Below, in pieces: positions 8,652 through 18,053 of a DNA stretch of 48,539 nucleotides (position 1 is its first letter; every line of letters starts with the position of its first letter). The notes under the pieces are model-generated. The model was not told where the DNA came from. It saw nothing but the letters and a program-made list of their open reading frames with translations, and made no database searches. Source of the stretch: SAR202 cluster bacterium (GTDB lineage Bacteria > Chloroflexota > Dehalococcoidia > Lucifugimonadales > VGZY01); NCBI GenBank assembly GCA_016872355.1, contig VGZY01000013.1:1-48539 (forward strand), given 5' to 3'. Made by a program: the position numbers and the translations under genes.

Positions 8652-9860
8652 CTGCGAGTCGCATACCTTAACTGCACCGGCGGCGTAAGCGGCGACATGT
8701 TGCTGGGCGCGATCATCCACGCCGGCGTGCCTGTTGACGCGCTTGCATCCGAGCTCGCGAAGCTGAACGTGCCGGGCGTTGCGCTATCCGCCGCGCCGTC
8801 TGAACGCAACGGCGTTCACGGCATCCATGTCGTCGTGAAGCAGGACGCCTCTGTCCGCAAGGCACGCACAGTGGACGAGCTTGTCTCTATCATCGACTCC
8901 TCACCCCTCGCGGCCGCTGTGAAAGAGCGCAGCACGGCAGTCCTGCGCCGCCTGGATCAGGCGGAAGCCATTGCGCACGGTGTGGAGATCGGCCAGACGC
9001 ACCTGCACGAGCTGGGCGAAATGGATACGCTCTACGACGTCGCAGGCGCCGTCATCGGCCTCGACATGCTCGGAGTGGAAAAGCTGTACTGCTCTCCGCT
9101 GCCGACCGGCTCAGGCACGGTGAAGACCGCGCACGGCGTGCTGCCCGTGCCGTCGCCCGCGACCGCGGCCCTTTTCGCTATCGCAGGCGCGCCCACAACT
9201 CCTCCGCCGGGCAATATCCCGGACTCCGGCGAGATGGTCACGCCGACAGGGGCGGCAATTGTCACGACGCTGGCGGAGCTACGCCAGCCGCGCATGAGCG
9301 TTGAGCGGGTAGGGTACGGCCTCGGCACACGCAATCCGAAAGGATACCCGAACGTCGTCGCCATCTGGCTGGGCGATAAGGCTGACGAAGCTGGGGACGC
9401 CGGGATGTCTCTGCTGGACACGAACCTGGACGACATTTCGGCAGAGGTCCTTGGATACACACAGGAGCGGCTTTTCGCGCTCGGGGCGCGGGACGTGTGG
9501 TTCACCCCCATACAGATGAAGAAAAACCGGCCGGCGACGATGCTAAGCGCTCTCGTCCCTTCGAACCTGGAGCAGGTCGCCGCGAATCTAATCCTGCGAG
9601 AGACAACCAGCCTCGGCGTCCGCGTGCGCCCGATAACCAGGTACGAAGCCGGCAGGGAATACGTCCGGTTTGTCTCGTCCCTGGGCGAGGTAGGCGTTAA
9701 GATAAAGAGTATCGACGGCGCGCCGGTTTCGGTCTCGGCCGAGTACGAAGACTGCCGGAGAATAGCCCTGGATACCGGCCGGCCGCTACAGGATGTGATA
9801 AGAGTGATAGAGGCGGAAGCATGGGCCCGGCGCCTCCTGGAAGGGACTCAGCCCAAATGA
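8652..9860 (+). CDS. larC: LarC, nickel insertion protein for the nickel-pincer cofactor (CTG start proposed)
   Basis: LarC inserts nickel into the bisthiocarboxylic pyridinium mononucleotide that becomes the nickel-pincer cofactor of lactate racemase and related enzymes. The first ATG (8697) would remove the conserved N-terminus. In the same frame upstream the codons read [16 protein letters not shown], the family's standard start, and no ATG, GTG or TTG precedes it. A CTG at 8652 sits 8 bases after AGAGG. From there the protein is 402 residues, full length and not split into LarC1/LarC2. larB, larE and larA are not in the window. It overlaps the cysteine desulfurase gene by 4 bases (ATGA). 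Confidence 0.85.
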   Translation: MRVAYLNCTGGVSGDMLLGAIIHAGVPVDALASELAKLNVPGVALSAAPSERNGVHGIHVVVKQDASVRKARTVDELVSIIDSSPLAAAVKERSTAVLRRLDQAEAIAHGVEIGQTHLHELGEMDTLYDVAGAVIGLDMLGVEKLYCSPLPTGSGTVKTAHGVLPVPSPATAALFAIAGAPTTPPPGNIPDSGEMVTPTGAAIVTTLAELRQPRMSVERVGYGLGTRNPKGYPNVVAIWLGDKADEAGDAGMSLLDTNLDDISAEVLGYTQERLFALGARDVWFTPIQMKKNRPATMLSALVPSNLEQVAANLILRETTSLGVRVRPITRYEAGREYVRFVSSLGEVGVKIKSIDGAPVSVSAEYEDCRRIALDTGRPLQDVIRVIEAEAWARRLLEGTQPK

Positions 9861-11044
9861 CCAGCTCGAACAAGCTCATCTACATGGACCATGCGGCAAC
9901 CACGGCGCTGCGGCCGGAAGCCCTGCAGAAGATGCTCCCGTACTTCACGCAGAGCTTCGGCAACCCGTCCAGCATCTACACCCTGGCGCAGGAGAGCCGC
10001 AAGGCCCTCGACGAGGCGCGCGACGTGGTGGCGAAGGTGCTCGGCGCACGGAGCACGGAGATCGTCTTCACCAGTGGCGGCACGGAATCGGACAACGCCG
10101 CCGTCAAGGGCGCGGCCCTCGCCCTGAAGAGCACCGGCAACCACGTTATCACATCATCCATTGAGCACCACGCCGTTCTCCACTCTGTCCACCAGCTTGA
10201 GCAGGCGGGCTACGAGGCGACGTACCTTACCGTGGACGAATTCGGCCGCGTCTCCCCGGAAGACGTGCGCCGGGCGATAACGGACAGGACGGCCGTTGTC
10301 AGCATCATGTATGCCAATAACGAGATAGGCACGGTGCAGCCTATTGCGGAGATTTCCCGGGTGGTGAAGGAAGAGGCGAAGCGACGGGGTCGGACGATCG
10401 TGTTCCACACGGACGCCGTGCAGGCCGCCGGACTGCTTGACCTGAATACCCGGACGCTCGGTGTGGACATGCTGAGCCTCTCCGGCCACAAGTTCCACGG
10501 CCCAAAGGGGACCGGCGTGCTGTTCGTGAGGCGCGGGACGCCCTTTGAGCCCCTGCAGGTCGGGGGCGGGCAAGAGAAGCAGCGCCGGTCCGGCACGGAG
10601 AACGTCCCGGGCATTATCGGGCTCGCTGAAGCGCTCCGTATCGCGGAAGAAGAGCGGGAGCACACCGTCGCCCAGTGCACCGTCCTGCGGGACCGGATAA
10701 TCTCCACCGTTCTGGACAGCGTCTCCGGAGTCCGCCTGAATGGGCACCCCACCGAGCGACTGGCGAACAACGTCAACTTCTCGTTCGAGAATATCGAGGG
10801 CGAGCCGGTCTTGCTCGGCCTGGACTTCGCGGGCATCGCCGCCTCCAGCGGGAGCGCATGCTCCTCGGCGTCGCTCGAGCCTTCGCACGTCTTGACGGCC
10901 ATTGGGCTACCGGCTAACATCGCGCAGGGCAGCCTGCGTATCACGCTCGGGGCGGAGAACACCGGGGAGGAAATTGATTACCTCCTTTCCATCTTGCCCG
11001 GCCTGATTACGAGGCTCCGGGGCATGCCGTCTCTGAGGAATTGA
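9857..11044 (+). CDS. Cysteine desulfurase (NifS/IscS family)
   Basis: This 395-residue class V PLP enzyme moves sulfur from cysteine to acceptor proteins. Visible are MDHAATT at the N-terminus, the PLP lysine K212 in [12 protein letters not shown], and the persulfide cysteine C335 in [15 protein letters not shown]. The short active-site loop is the NifS/IscS (group I) type. The ATG at 9857 has GGAAGGG upstream and overlaps the larC stop; the open frame from 9821 lies inside larC. Linkage to larC suggests sulfur supply for nickel-pincer cofactor synthesis, tRNA thiolation or Fe-S assembly; no IscU partner is present. Confidence 0.9.
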   Translation: MTSSNKLIYMDHAATTALRPEALQKMLPYFTQSFGNPSSIYTLAQESRKALDEARDVVAKVLGARSTEIVFTSGGTESDNAAVKGAALALKSTGNHVITSSIEHHAVLHSVHQLEQAGYEATYLTVDEFGRVSPEDVRRAITDRTAVVSIMYANNEIGTVQPIAEISRVVKEEAKRRGRTIVFHTDAVQAAGLLDLNTRTLGVDMLSLSGHKFHGPKGTGVLFVRRGTPFEPLQVGGGQEKQRRSGTENVPGIIGLAEALRIAEEEREHTVAQCTVLRDRIISTVLDSVSGVRLNGHPTERLANNVNFSFENIEGEPVLLGLDFAGIAASSGSACSSASLEPSHVLTAIGLPANIAQGSLRITLGAENTGEEIDYLLSILPGLITRLRGMPSLRN

Positions 11045-11144
11045 ACCTCCACGACAGAGACGCGCATCTGAATTAGTGTAGTGTGACAATACGCAAAGTC
11101 CACGGCCCGCAAATGGGCCTAGCCTTAATCTTCGGGAGGATTTG

Positions 11145-11480
11145 ATGGGGACCCCAAAGCACGTTAGCGACGCTTCGTTTGAGCAGGATGTACTGAAGTC
11201 CGACCTGCCTGTGCTGGTCGACTTCTGGGCCGAGTGGTGCGGGCCGTGCAAAATGATCGCGCCGGTAGTAGAAGAGCTTGCCAAAGAGTACGACGGCAAG
11301 GTTACTTTCGCAAAGCTGGACGTTGACAGCAACCCCCGCGCCGCGATGAAGTACGGCGTGCGCGGAATTCCGACCCTGCTCCTGTTCCGGGGCGGCGCGC
11401 CTATCGACCAGGTCGTCGGCGCAGTACCCAAGTCGCGGCTCAAAAACGTGCTCGACAAGGCCCTGGCCCGAACGGCCTGA
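11145..11480 (+). CDS. trxA: Thioredoxin
   Basis: This 111-residue protein has the thioredoxin fold with WCGPCK (C32, C35), a buried Asp in LVDFW (D26) and the cis-proline motif RGIPTLLLF. It reduces cytosolic disulfides. GGAGG lies 5 bases before the ATG; a TTG three bases upstream is less likely. The gene is followed by a strong terminator, and lies about 100 bases after the cysteine desulfurase gene. Confidence 0.95.
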   Translation: MGTPKHVSDASFEQDVLKSDLPVLVDFWAEWCGPCKMIAPVVEELAKEYDGKVTFAKLDVDSNPRAAMKYGVRGIPTLLLFRGGAPIDQVVGAVPKSRLKNVLDKALARTA

Positions 11481-11498
11481 CAGCCTCCTTGGATAGTT

Positions 11499-11537
11499 AA
11501 AGGACACCTCCGGCCCTATGGAGGTGTCCTTTATTTT
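11499..11537 (+). terminator. Intrinsic terminator after trxA
   Basis: A 13-bp perfect stem, AAAGGACACCTCC (11499-11511) with GGAGGTGTCCTTT (11520-11532), followed by ATTTTG. It lies just after the thioredoxin stop. Confidence 0.88.
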
Positions 11538-11875
11538 GCCCTGCAAGTAGTCAATGTTTACGTTGACCCAGACTAGTTGCGGTGGTAGGATGGTTCGTGT
11601 CTTCTAAGTAACTTTTCTGTCGCCAACCCGCTCAAATACCACAGTCCGGCTCGGTTATCACCGCACCATACCCAGAGAATTGCTAATTTGGCTTGCCGGC
11701 CTGTGCTATTATTGCGTGCGTTTCAGGCTTAACTCAAAGCTGACAGAAATAGGGACGTTGACGTTGTAGGTTCTGTCACATCGATAATGTCCTGTCGTGT
11801 TTGACGCAGATTAGGTACGCAGCGTATTTGCGCTATCAACATAAGGGACCTGAACTGCGGAGTCTTCGAACGTAA
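11538..11875. other. Non-coding region upstream of the ABC exporter, with an inverted repeat
   Basis: No gene is visible. An inverted repeat TGACAGAA (11741-11748) / TTCTGTCA (11771-11778) brackets a GACGTTGACGTT direct repeat and may be an operator. A possible promoter is TTGACG (11801-11806), 18-base spacer, TATTTG (11825-11830), with a weak -10. The region probably carries the exporter promoter and its control site. Confidence 0.4.
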
Positions 11876-13636
11876 ATGAAAATTCTGTACCGTGCCGCCG
11901 CGTACGGTTTCCGACATAAGCTCCTCATCACAGGCTCGTACGCCAGCACCTTTTCGGCTACCTTCCTCGGACTCCTGACGCCCCTCCTCCTTGGTTCGTC
12001 AATCGACTCCGTCATTGATAGCGGGGTAAGCAGCCGTCTCTGGCTTTACGGTGGGGCAGTGCTCCTCGTGGCCTTCCTGCGGAGCATGTCCACCTACGCC
12101 CAGTCGTTCCTTTCCGAGGCTGTGTCCCAACGGGCGGCGTTCGACATTCGCAACGACTTCTTCCGCAAGCTCCAGCACCTGAGCTTCGGGTTCTACGACA
12201 AGCACCAGACCGGAAACCTGATGTCCCGCGCCACGTCGGACATTGAGAACATCCGGGGCTGGGCCAGCGGCGGCTTGCTGCAGATCTTCACCATCACGTT
12301 CACGGTTATTTCCGTCTCGGCAATCCTGTTTACGACGAACTGGAAGCTGACGCTCGTCTCCCTCAGCGTGACTCCGATCGTCGGCAGGCTTTTCGGGAAG
12401 GGCATGCCGAAGCGGCTGAACGATATGTGGCACAAGGTCCAGGTAGAGACCGGCCACATGACCACAGTCCTGCAGGAAAACCTCACGGGCATGCGCGTCG
12501 TCAAGGCGTTCGGCGGCCGCCAGTTTGAGCAGGCGAAGTTCAAGGACAAGTCCGTGATTGTGGCGGACGAGACCTACCACGCGAACGCGCTCCAGATTTC
12601 CCGCGGCGCGATTATGACGTTCGTCTATACGGGCGTCACAGGCGCGCTGCTTCTCGTCGGCGGCATGGAAGTGGCGGACGGGCGACTGACGCCGGGCGAG
12701 TTGGCAACCTTCCTCCTGATGACGAACCAGATCCTGAACCCTGTGCGCCAGCTTTCCGGCGTGATCACCAACGTATCCCGCACCATGGCAGCCGGTAACC
12801 GCGTTTTCGAGATACTGGACGCCATATCCCCAGTGGAAGAGAAGAAGAACGCCATCGTTCTGCCGCGCGCAAAAGGGAAGGTCAAGTTCGATCACGTCTC
12901 CCTCAGCTACGACGGCAAGGCGGCGGCGCTGGACGACATCGACTTCGAGGTGGAGCCTGGCCAGCTTGTGGCGATCCTCGGCGGCCCGGGCGCAGGCAAG
13001 AGCAGCCTGGTGCACCTGATCCCGCGCTTCTACGACGCGACGAAGGGCCGCATTACGGTGGACGGCACTGACATCAGGGACGTGACGCTGAACTCCCTGC
13101 GGACCAACGTCGGCATCGTTCAGCAGGACGTATTCATGTTCGCCGCTACAATCAAGGAGAATATCGCCTACGGCCTCGAAGGCGCGTCGATGGACGACAT
13201 TGAAAGGGCATCGAAGATCGCCCAACTCCACAACTACATCATGACGCTCCCGCACGACTACGATACGTGGGTGGGTGAGCGCGGCATAACGCTCTCCGGC
13301 GGCCAGCGCCAGCGCCTGGCGATCGCGCGCACGGTCCTCCTGGACCCTCCCATCCTTGTGCTGGACGACTCCACCGCCAGCGTGGACGCGCATACCGAGG
13401 CGCTCATCCAGCAGGCGCTGGGCGAAGTGGTCAATGGGCGCACAACGTTCGTAATCGCCCACAGGCTCTCCAGCATCCGCCGCGCGAACCTGGTCCTGGT
13501 CCTGGAGCATGGCAAAATCGTCGAGCGAGGCACGCACCAGGAGCTGATGGCTCTGGGCGGCTTCTATCGCAAGATCTACGACCTCCAGTTCCGGCCGCAA
13601 GAAGAGAAGGCCGCCCAAAACCCCGCGGTCCATTAA
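11876..13636 (+). CDS. ABC exporter, subunit A (degenerate nucleotide-binding site)
   Basis: This 586-residue half-transporter has an N-terminal six-helix exporter domain (residues about 15-310) and an ATPase domain. The ATPase has Walker A GGPGAGKS (369-376), signature LSGGQ near 477 and Walker B LVLDDST, where Asp498 replaces the catalytic glutamate. That substitution marks the degenerate-site subunit of heterodimeric exporters such as TM287/288 and BmrCD. The partner gene begins 15 bases downstream. Substrate is unknown; lipid or multidrug export is typical. The ATG has no clear ribosome binding site. Confidence 0.9.
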   Translation: MKILYRAAAYGFRHKLLITGSYASTFSATFLGLLTPLLLGSSIDSVIDSGVSSRLWLYGGAVLLVAFLRSMSTYAQSFLSEAVSQRAAFDIRNDFFRKLQHLSFGFYDKHQTGNLMSRATSDIENIRGWASGGLLQIFTITFTVISVSAILFTTNWKLTLVSLSVTPIVGRLFGKGMPKRLNDMWHKVQVETGHMTTVLQENLTGMRVVKAFGGRQFEQAKFKDKSVIVADETYHANALQISRGAIMTFVYTGVTGALLLVGGMEVADGRLTPGELATFLLMTNQILNPVRQLSGVITNVSRTMAAGNRVFEILDAISPVEEKKNAIVLPRAKGKVKFDHVSLSYDGKAAALDDIDFEVEPGQLVAILGGPGAGKSSLVHLIPRFYDATKGRITVDGTDIRDVTLNSLRTNVGIVQQDVFMFAATIKENIAYGLEGASMDDIERASKIAQLHNYIMTLPHDYDTWVGERGITLSGGQRQRLAIARTVLLDPPILVLDDSTASVDAHTEALIQQALGEVVNGRTTFVIAHRLSSIRRANLVLVLEHGKIVERGTHQELMALGGFYRKIYDLQFRPQEEKAAQNPAVH

Positions 13637-13651
13637 GAGGCATACTCACAG

Positions 13652-15517
13652 ATGTTCATCAAAGGGCGGACCCCCGTCCGTCTCGAATCAAAGCGGGGCA
13701 TCAGGATCGAGGACGATACGGTCGGCGCAAAGATCGTCGACCGCAAGATCATCCTTCGCATGGGCAAGTACTTCAAGCCCCATTCGAAGCAGGTCTTGCT
13801 CATCCTCATCGGCATGATCGTCTACACGGCGACCGTCGTGGCCATGCCGAAGCTGATCGAGATCGTCATCAACGACTACATCACCACGCAGGACATGTCC
13901 GGCCTCTACTGGGCAGTCGCCGCGTTCGTGGGAATTGCCGCGGTCCAGATGGTCTCCGAAATGTTCCACCGCCGGCTGATGAACCGCGTCGGCCAGGACA
14001 TCCTGATGGAGATGCGGGTGGACCTGTTCAACCACCTGCAGAAGCTCTCGATGTCTTACTTCGACAGGAACGAGGTCGGCAAGGTGATGTCGCGCGTGCA
14101 GAACGACGTGCGGCAGCTCCAGGAGCTCCTTGCGATCGCCGTCGTGACCCTCGCTGACGTGTTCAGCCTTGCCGGCATCGTCGCGATCATGCTCTACACA
14201 AACGCGAAGTTGTCCGTTCTGACGTTCCTGGTCATCCCGCCGCTCGCGGCTCTCATGGTATCGTGGCAGCGATTCGCCCGCCGGGCATACATGCGCGTGC
14301 GGCTGGCCGCTGCGGACGTCAACTCCGACCTGCAAGAGAACATTTCGGGCATCCGTGTAGTGCAAAGCCTCAACCGAGAGTCCGCGAACTTCCGCAGGTT
14401 CGGCGAGGCCAACCGCGAGAACTTCCGCGCCAACATGTACGCGCAGATGTATGCCGCGATGATCTCTCCGGCAATCGAAATACTCGCAGCCATATCGCTT
14501 GCAACGGTTATCGTAATCGGCGGCAGCCTGGCGATCAGCGGGACGGTAGAGGTCGGCGTCATCGTCGCGTTCGCCCTGTACATCCAGCGCTTCTTCGGCC
14601 CGGTGCAGAGCCTGTCCGGCCAGTACGCATCACTCCAGCGCGCAATGGTGGCCGGGGAGCGCATCTTCGAGCTCCTGGACACGAAGCCGGACGTAATGGA
14701 AAAGCCGGGCGCCCTGGAGCTTCCCAAGGTTAGGGGCGAGATTGTCTACGATCACGTAGAGTTCCACTACACACCGGACAGGCCTGTGCTGCGTGGCATA
14801 AACCTGCATATTCCTGCCGGGTACACCGTTGCGCTGGTCGGTCCTACAGGGGCGGGAAAGACAAGTATTATGTCGCTCCTGATGCGCCTTTATGACGTAA
14901 CGAAGGGCCGCATCACGATCGACGGGCATGACGTACGCGACGTTTCGCTGGACAGCCTGGCGCACCAGATGAGCGTGGTGCCCCAGGAGCCGTATCTCTT
15001 CTCCGGGTCCACTCTCAAGGAGAACATCAGGTACTGCAGGACGTATGTAACGGACGAGGATATTGTTCGCTCCGCAAAGGCGGTTGGGGCGCACGATTTC
15101 ATAATGAAGTTGGAGAAGGGCTACGACACGCCTCTGCAGGAGCGCGGCGGCAACCTGAGCACGGGCCAGCGCCAGCTAATCAGCTTCGCCCGCGCAATCG
15201 CAGCCAATCCGCAGATCCTGCTGCTGGACGAAGCGACGGCGAATATAGACACGCAGTCTGAGGTAATGATCCAGAAGGCCCTGGACGAGATGCTCAAGGA
15301 CCGCACGGCTGTTATCATTGCTCACCGCCTGTCGACGATTCGCCATGCAGACCTGATCCTGGTCCTGGAACGCGGTCAGATTGTGGAGCGCGGCAAGCAC
15401 GATGAGCTTATTGCGAAAGGCGGCCTCTACGCGAAGCTCAGCTCATACAACATGATCGGCGACGAGATCGAGCCCTCTGCAGACGGCAGCGAGAACGGGA
15501 ACAGGGGCCACACCTAG
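13652..15517 (+). CDS. ABC exporter, subunit B (catalytic Walker B)
   Basis: This 621-residue partner has a cytoplasmic N-terminal extension of about 45 residues, six predicted membrane helices, then an ATPase domain with Walker A GPTGAGKT (397-404), a variant signature LSTGQ (502-506), Walker B LLLDEAT with catalytic E527, and the H-loop IAHRLST. The normal Glu here and the altered signature complement subunit A: this Walker motif pairs with subunit A's canonical LSGGQ for the active site, and the altered LSTGQ pairs with subunit A's D498 for the degenerate one. The two form a heterodimeric exporter of the B family. Confidence 0.92.
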   Translation: MFIKGRTPVRLESKRGIRIEDDTVGAKIVDRKIILRMGKYFKPHSKQVLLILIGMIVYTATVVAMPKLIEIVINDYITTQDMSGLYWAVAAFVGIAAVQMVSEMFHRRLMNRVGQDILMEMRVDLFNHLQKLSMSYFDRNEVGKVMSRVQNDVRQLQELLAIAVVTLADVFSLAGIVAIMLYTNAKLSVLTFLVIPPLAALMVSWQRFARRAYMRVRLAAADVNSDLQENISGIRVVQSLNRESANFRRFGEANRENFRANMYAQMYAAMISPAIEILAAISLATVIVIGGSLAISGTVEVGVIVAFALYIQRFFGPVQSLSGQYASLQRAMVAGERIFELLDTKPDVMEKPGALELPKVRGEIVYDHVEFHYTPDRPVLRGINLHIPAGYTVALVGPTGAGKTSIMSLLMRLYDVTKGRITIDGHDVRDVSLDSLAHQMSVVPQEPYLFSGSTLKENIRYCRTYVTDEDIVRSAKAVGAHDFIMKLEKGYDTPLQERGGNLSTGQRQLISFARAIAANPQILLLDEATANIDTQSEVMIQKALDEMLKDRTAVIIAHRLSTIRHADLILVLERGQIVERGKHDELIAKGGLYAKLSSYNMIGDEIEPSADGSENGNRGHT

Positions 15518-15526
15518 AGACGCGGC

Positions 15527-16600
15527 TCAGGGCCGCTGCAGCTTCTCCACGCCCAACTCTTCGCAGATCCTGTCGAACCACTCCACCACCTCAAGGTGCA
15601 ACGGAATGCCATTTGCGCGACGCTCGAGCTCGGTCTCGAACTCCGGCAGGCCCGGATAGAACACACGGTCATGACCGGGGGCCGGCCTCGTCTCCCTGAG
15701 CGTCTTCAGCCTCCTGTCCATGTCTGTCTTGAACTTATCCACGTCCGTGAACGCTGCGATGTTGAACGCCGCGAAGAAGTGGCCGCCTGATGGGCTATCG
15801 GTGAACGGGAAGTTGAGAAAGCCCGCGAGCGTTTCCACCATCATGTTCAGCCCGTAACCCTTGTGGGACCCCATCTCCCTTGTGGAGCCCAGCAGCAGCT
15901 TGTAGTACTTGCCCGATGGCACCGGGACTTCTTTCATGATCGGGACACCGTTTTCGTCCGCTATCCACCCCGGCATCATTTTTGCGCCGAGCCTGCGCGC
16001 GATATTGATCTTGTTGCTCGGCACCTGCGATGTTGCTGCGTCGAACATCAGAGGCGCCTCGTTGCGGGCGGGAGCGGCGAAGGAGATGGGGTTCGTGCCA
16101 AGCCTCGGCTCTGCGCCGAAGGTAGGCAGAACGCCGCCTCCCCAGTTAGTGGCGGACATACCCACCATATCTTGCTTTGCGGCAAGCATTGCGTGGTAAC
16201 CGACTCCCCCTGCGTGCCCGCAGTTAAAGACAGTGACCGCCGCGACGCCGGTGGTTCGGGCCTTCTCGATCGCCATCTCCATCGCCCGCGGCCCGACGAC
16301 GCTGCCGTGTCCCTTATCGCCGTCGATGACGGCGGAGCCGGGGAATTCCCTTACGATTCTCACGTTCGGGCGCGGATTGATGTGGCCGGTTCGAAGGCTC
16401 TGTATGTAGCCGCGCAGCTCATTGGAGACGCCGTGGGACTCGTTTCCCCAGAGGTCCGTCGTGACGATCACGTCCGTGGCAAGAGCGGCGTCTTCCGGAG
16501 GCATTCCGGTCTTCAGATAGAGCGCGTTGATGGTCGCCCGAAACGACCGCTCCGGGATACGGACCTGGATTTCTTCAGGGACTTTGAAGCGCTCAAGCAT
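15527..16600 (-). CDS. Ldh2-family malate/lactate-type NAD(P)-dependent dehydrogenase
   Basis: This 357-residue enzyme belongs to the Ldh2/YlbC/ComC family, which oxidises malate, sulfolactate, ureidoglycolate or similar 2-hydroxyacids and does not use the Rossmann lactate-dehydrogenase fold. Supporting segments are the ESHGVSNELRGY catalytic region, VFNCGHAGGVGYHAMLA, TNWGGGVLPTFGAEPRLGTNPISFAAP and GSHKGYGLNMMVE. The open frame reaches 16627, but the ATG at 16600 has AGGAG 10 bases upstream and overlaps the end of the hydrolase gene by 8 bases. The substrate is not predictable from sequence. Confidence 0.88.
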   Translation of the reverse strand: MLERFKVPEEIQVRIPERSFRATINALYLKTGMPPEDAALATDVIVTTDLWGNESHGVSNELRGYIQSLRTGHINPRPNVRIVREFPGSAVIDGDKGHGSVVGPRAMEMAIEKARTTGVAAVTVFNCGHAGGVGYHAMLAAKQDMVGMSATNWGGGVLPTFGAEPRLGTNPISFAAPARNEAPLMFDAATSQVPSNKINIARRLGAKMMPGWIADENGVPIMKEVPVPSGKYYKLLLGSTREMGSHKGYGLNMMVETLAGFLNFPFTDSPSGGHFFAAFNIAAFTDVDKFKTDMDRRLKTLRETRPAPGHDRVFYPGLPEFETELERRANGIPLHLEVVEWFDRICEELGVEKLQRP

Positions 16601-17414
16601 TGGGACCGGACTCCTGGAGTACATCATTTTCGAGGAACCGCTCGATCATGGAGACCACCCGGGCGGGTACCTGGAGCTGGAGGAAGTGACCGGAGTCGAG
16701 CGTCTGCCCGGTTACGAGCCCTGGGCAAAGGCGGCTAAGACGGTCCAGGTCGGTCATGTGACCGCCGGCGGACGCGACGGCAAGGACTGGCACGCTTACG
16801 GGCGGCGTTGTGGCGGCGGAGGCGCTCCGGCTTAGTAGCATGTGTTCCATTGCCGAAGCGATAACATGCTGCGGCCGGGAGCTCATCCCTTCGACGATTC
16901 GCGCCTGCATATCGGCGTCGTCTGTCGGCAAGAACATCCCGCGCACGTGGTCTTTGACGAGCTCGCGGTACTCCGGCGCGTGGAACCGGCGGCGTAGTGG
17001 ACGCATTGCGCGGACGCGTAAGTCGTCCATCGCAAGAGGAGAATCGAGCGCGACTATAGCCCGGGCCAGTCCTGGGTGGCGCGCGGCGGCTTCGTACGCG
17101 ACAACGCCGCCCATGCTGTGGCCTATGATCACGGGCGAGCGAATGCCTAGCCGGTCGCACAGCCATGCCACATCGTCTGCGAAGCCGTCGATCGTGTAGT
17201 CCTGGGCGGGGCAGTCGCTCTCTCCGTGGCCACGGAGGTCGACCGACACGACCCTGTAGCGAGCGGCGAAGTGCCTGAACAGCGGGGCCATGTAGGTGTG
17301 GTCGCACGCCCAGCCGTGAACGAGCACGAGCGCCCCGATGGGCTCCGGGGCGCTCGATTCTTCGAATGCAAGGTCTACGTCGCGTAGCAGCTTGCGCATA
17401 CGGCGCTCCGTCAC
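16593..17414 (-). CDS. Alpha/beta hydrolase
   Basis: This 273-residue alpha/beta hydrolase has the oxyanion HGWACDH, DLRGHGESD, nucleophile elbow GHSMGG, an acid-bearing strand toward the C-terminus, and the catalytic histidine in LDSGHFLQL. It resembles the lactonase/esterase/C-C hydrolase group without a specific subfamily call. A GTG start at 17414 overlaps the cyclophilin stop as GTGA; an ATG at 17399 (MRKLL) is an alternative. It forms a tight minus-strand operon with the cyclophilin upstream and the Ldh2 gene downstream. Confidence 0.82.
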   Translation of the reverse strand: MTERRMRKLLRDVDLAFEESSAPEPIGALVLVHGWACDHTYMAPLFRHFAARYRVVSVDLRGHGESDCPAQDYTIDGFADDVAWLCDRLGIRSPVIIGHSMGGVVAYEAAARHPGLARAIVALDSPLAMDDLRVRAMRPLRRRFHAPEYRELVKDHVRGMFLPTDDADMQARIVEGMSSRPQHVIASAMEHMLLSRSASAATTPPVSVPVLAVASAGGHMTDLDRLSRLCPGLVTGQTLDSGHFLQLQVPARVVSMIERFLENDVLQESGPNA

Positions 17415-17917
17415 GCCTTGGGCGTCGCCTTGATCTCGATCTTCTTGATCGTGGGCGCCGCGACGGGGCTGGACTTCTCGCCGCCCGGCCCGGCGGTCAC
17501 GGGCGTGTTGGCAAGATCGTCGATGACCTTAGTGCCGTCCTTTGCCCGGCCGAAGATCGTGTAGTTCTTGGGAAGGCCGGCGTCCTTGGCGTGGACGATG
17601 AAGAACTGGCTGCCGTTCGTGTTCGGGCCGGCGTTTGCCATCGCGAGCGTGCCTGCAACGTAGTTGCGCTTGACGGGCTCGTCCTTGAACCGGTAGCCGG
17701 GTCCGCCGCGGCCGGACCCTTCGGGGTCGCCGCTCTGGACCATGAAGCCCTTGATTATGCGGTGAAAGATGACGCCGTTGTAGAATCCGTCCCTGGCAAG
17801 AAAGACGAAGTTATTTACCGTGACCGGCGCTTCGTCCGCGAACAGGTCGAAGGTAATTGTGCCCTTCGACGTCTCGATGACGGCGGTGTAGGTCTCCTTG
17901 GCGGGATCGATGACCAT
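17411..17917 (-). CDS. Cyclophilin-type peptidyl-prolyl cis-trans isomerase (start uncertain)
   Basis: This protein of about 168 residues catalyses proline isomerisation. It has VNNFVFLARDGFYNGVIFHRIIKGFMVQSGDP (central Arg in FHRI), GTGRGGPGYRFKDE-type and TNGSQFFI segments. From the ATG at 17917 it begins MVIDPAKETYTAVIETSKG. Homologs usually carry a few more residues (MKIYxxPP-M-ID). Here the matching codons lie upstream but begin with ATC at 17944, 8 bases after AGGAG, so initiation could be at the ATC. There is no signal peptide. It is the first gene of the cyclophilin-hydrolase-Ldh2 operon. Confidence 0.88.
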   Translation of the reverse strand: MVIDPAKETYTAVIETSKGTITFDLFADEAPVTVNNFVFLARDGFYNGVIFHRIIKGFMVQSGDPEGSGRGGPGYRFKDEPVKRNYVAGTLAMANAGPNTNGSQFFIVHAKDAGLPKNYTIFGRAKDGTKVIDDLANTPVTAGPGGEKSSPVAAPTIKKIEIKATPKA

Positions 17918-18053
17918 CGCTGGGGGGCCCTTGTAGATCTTGATGGCGGTAGCTCCTGAGAAGATGTTCGGGACTATGGTACATGGGGAATTGGGGAAGG
18001 TCAAAGCGGGAAATGGGAGAATGCGATAGGGTGAGCGATGTGTCAATGGCTTC

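Noticed and set aside
11999-13633. Long minus-strand frame opposite the first ABC subunit
   Set aside because: Antisense shadow of a well-supported gene; no family features.
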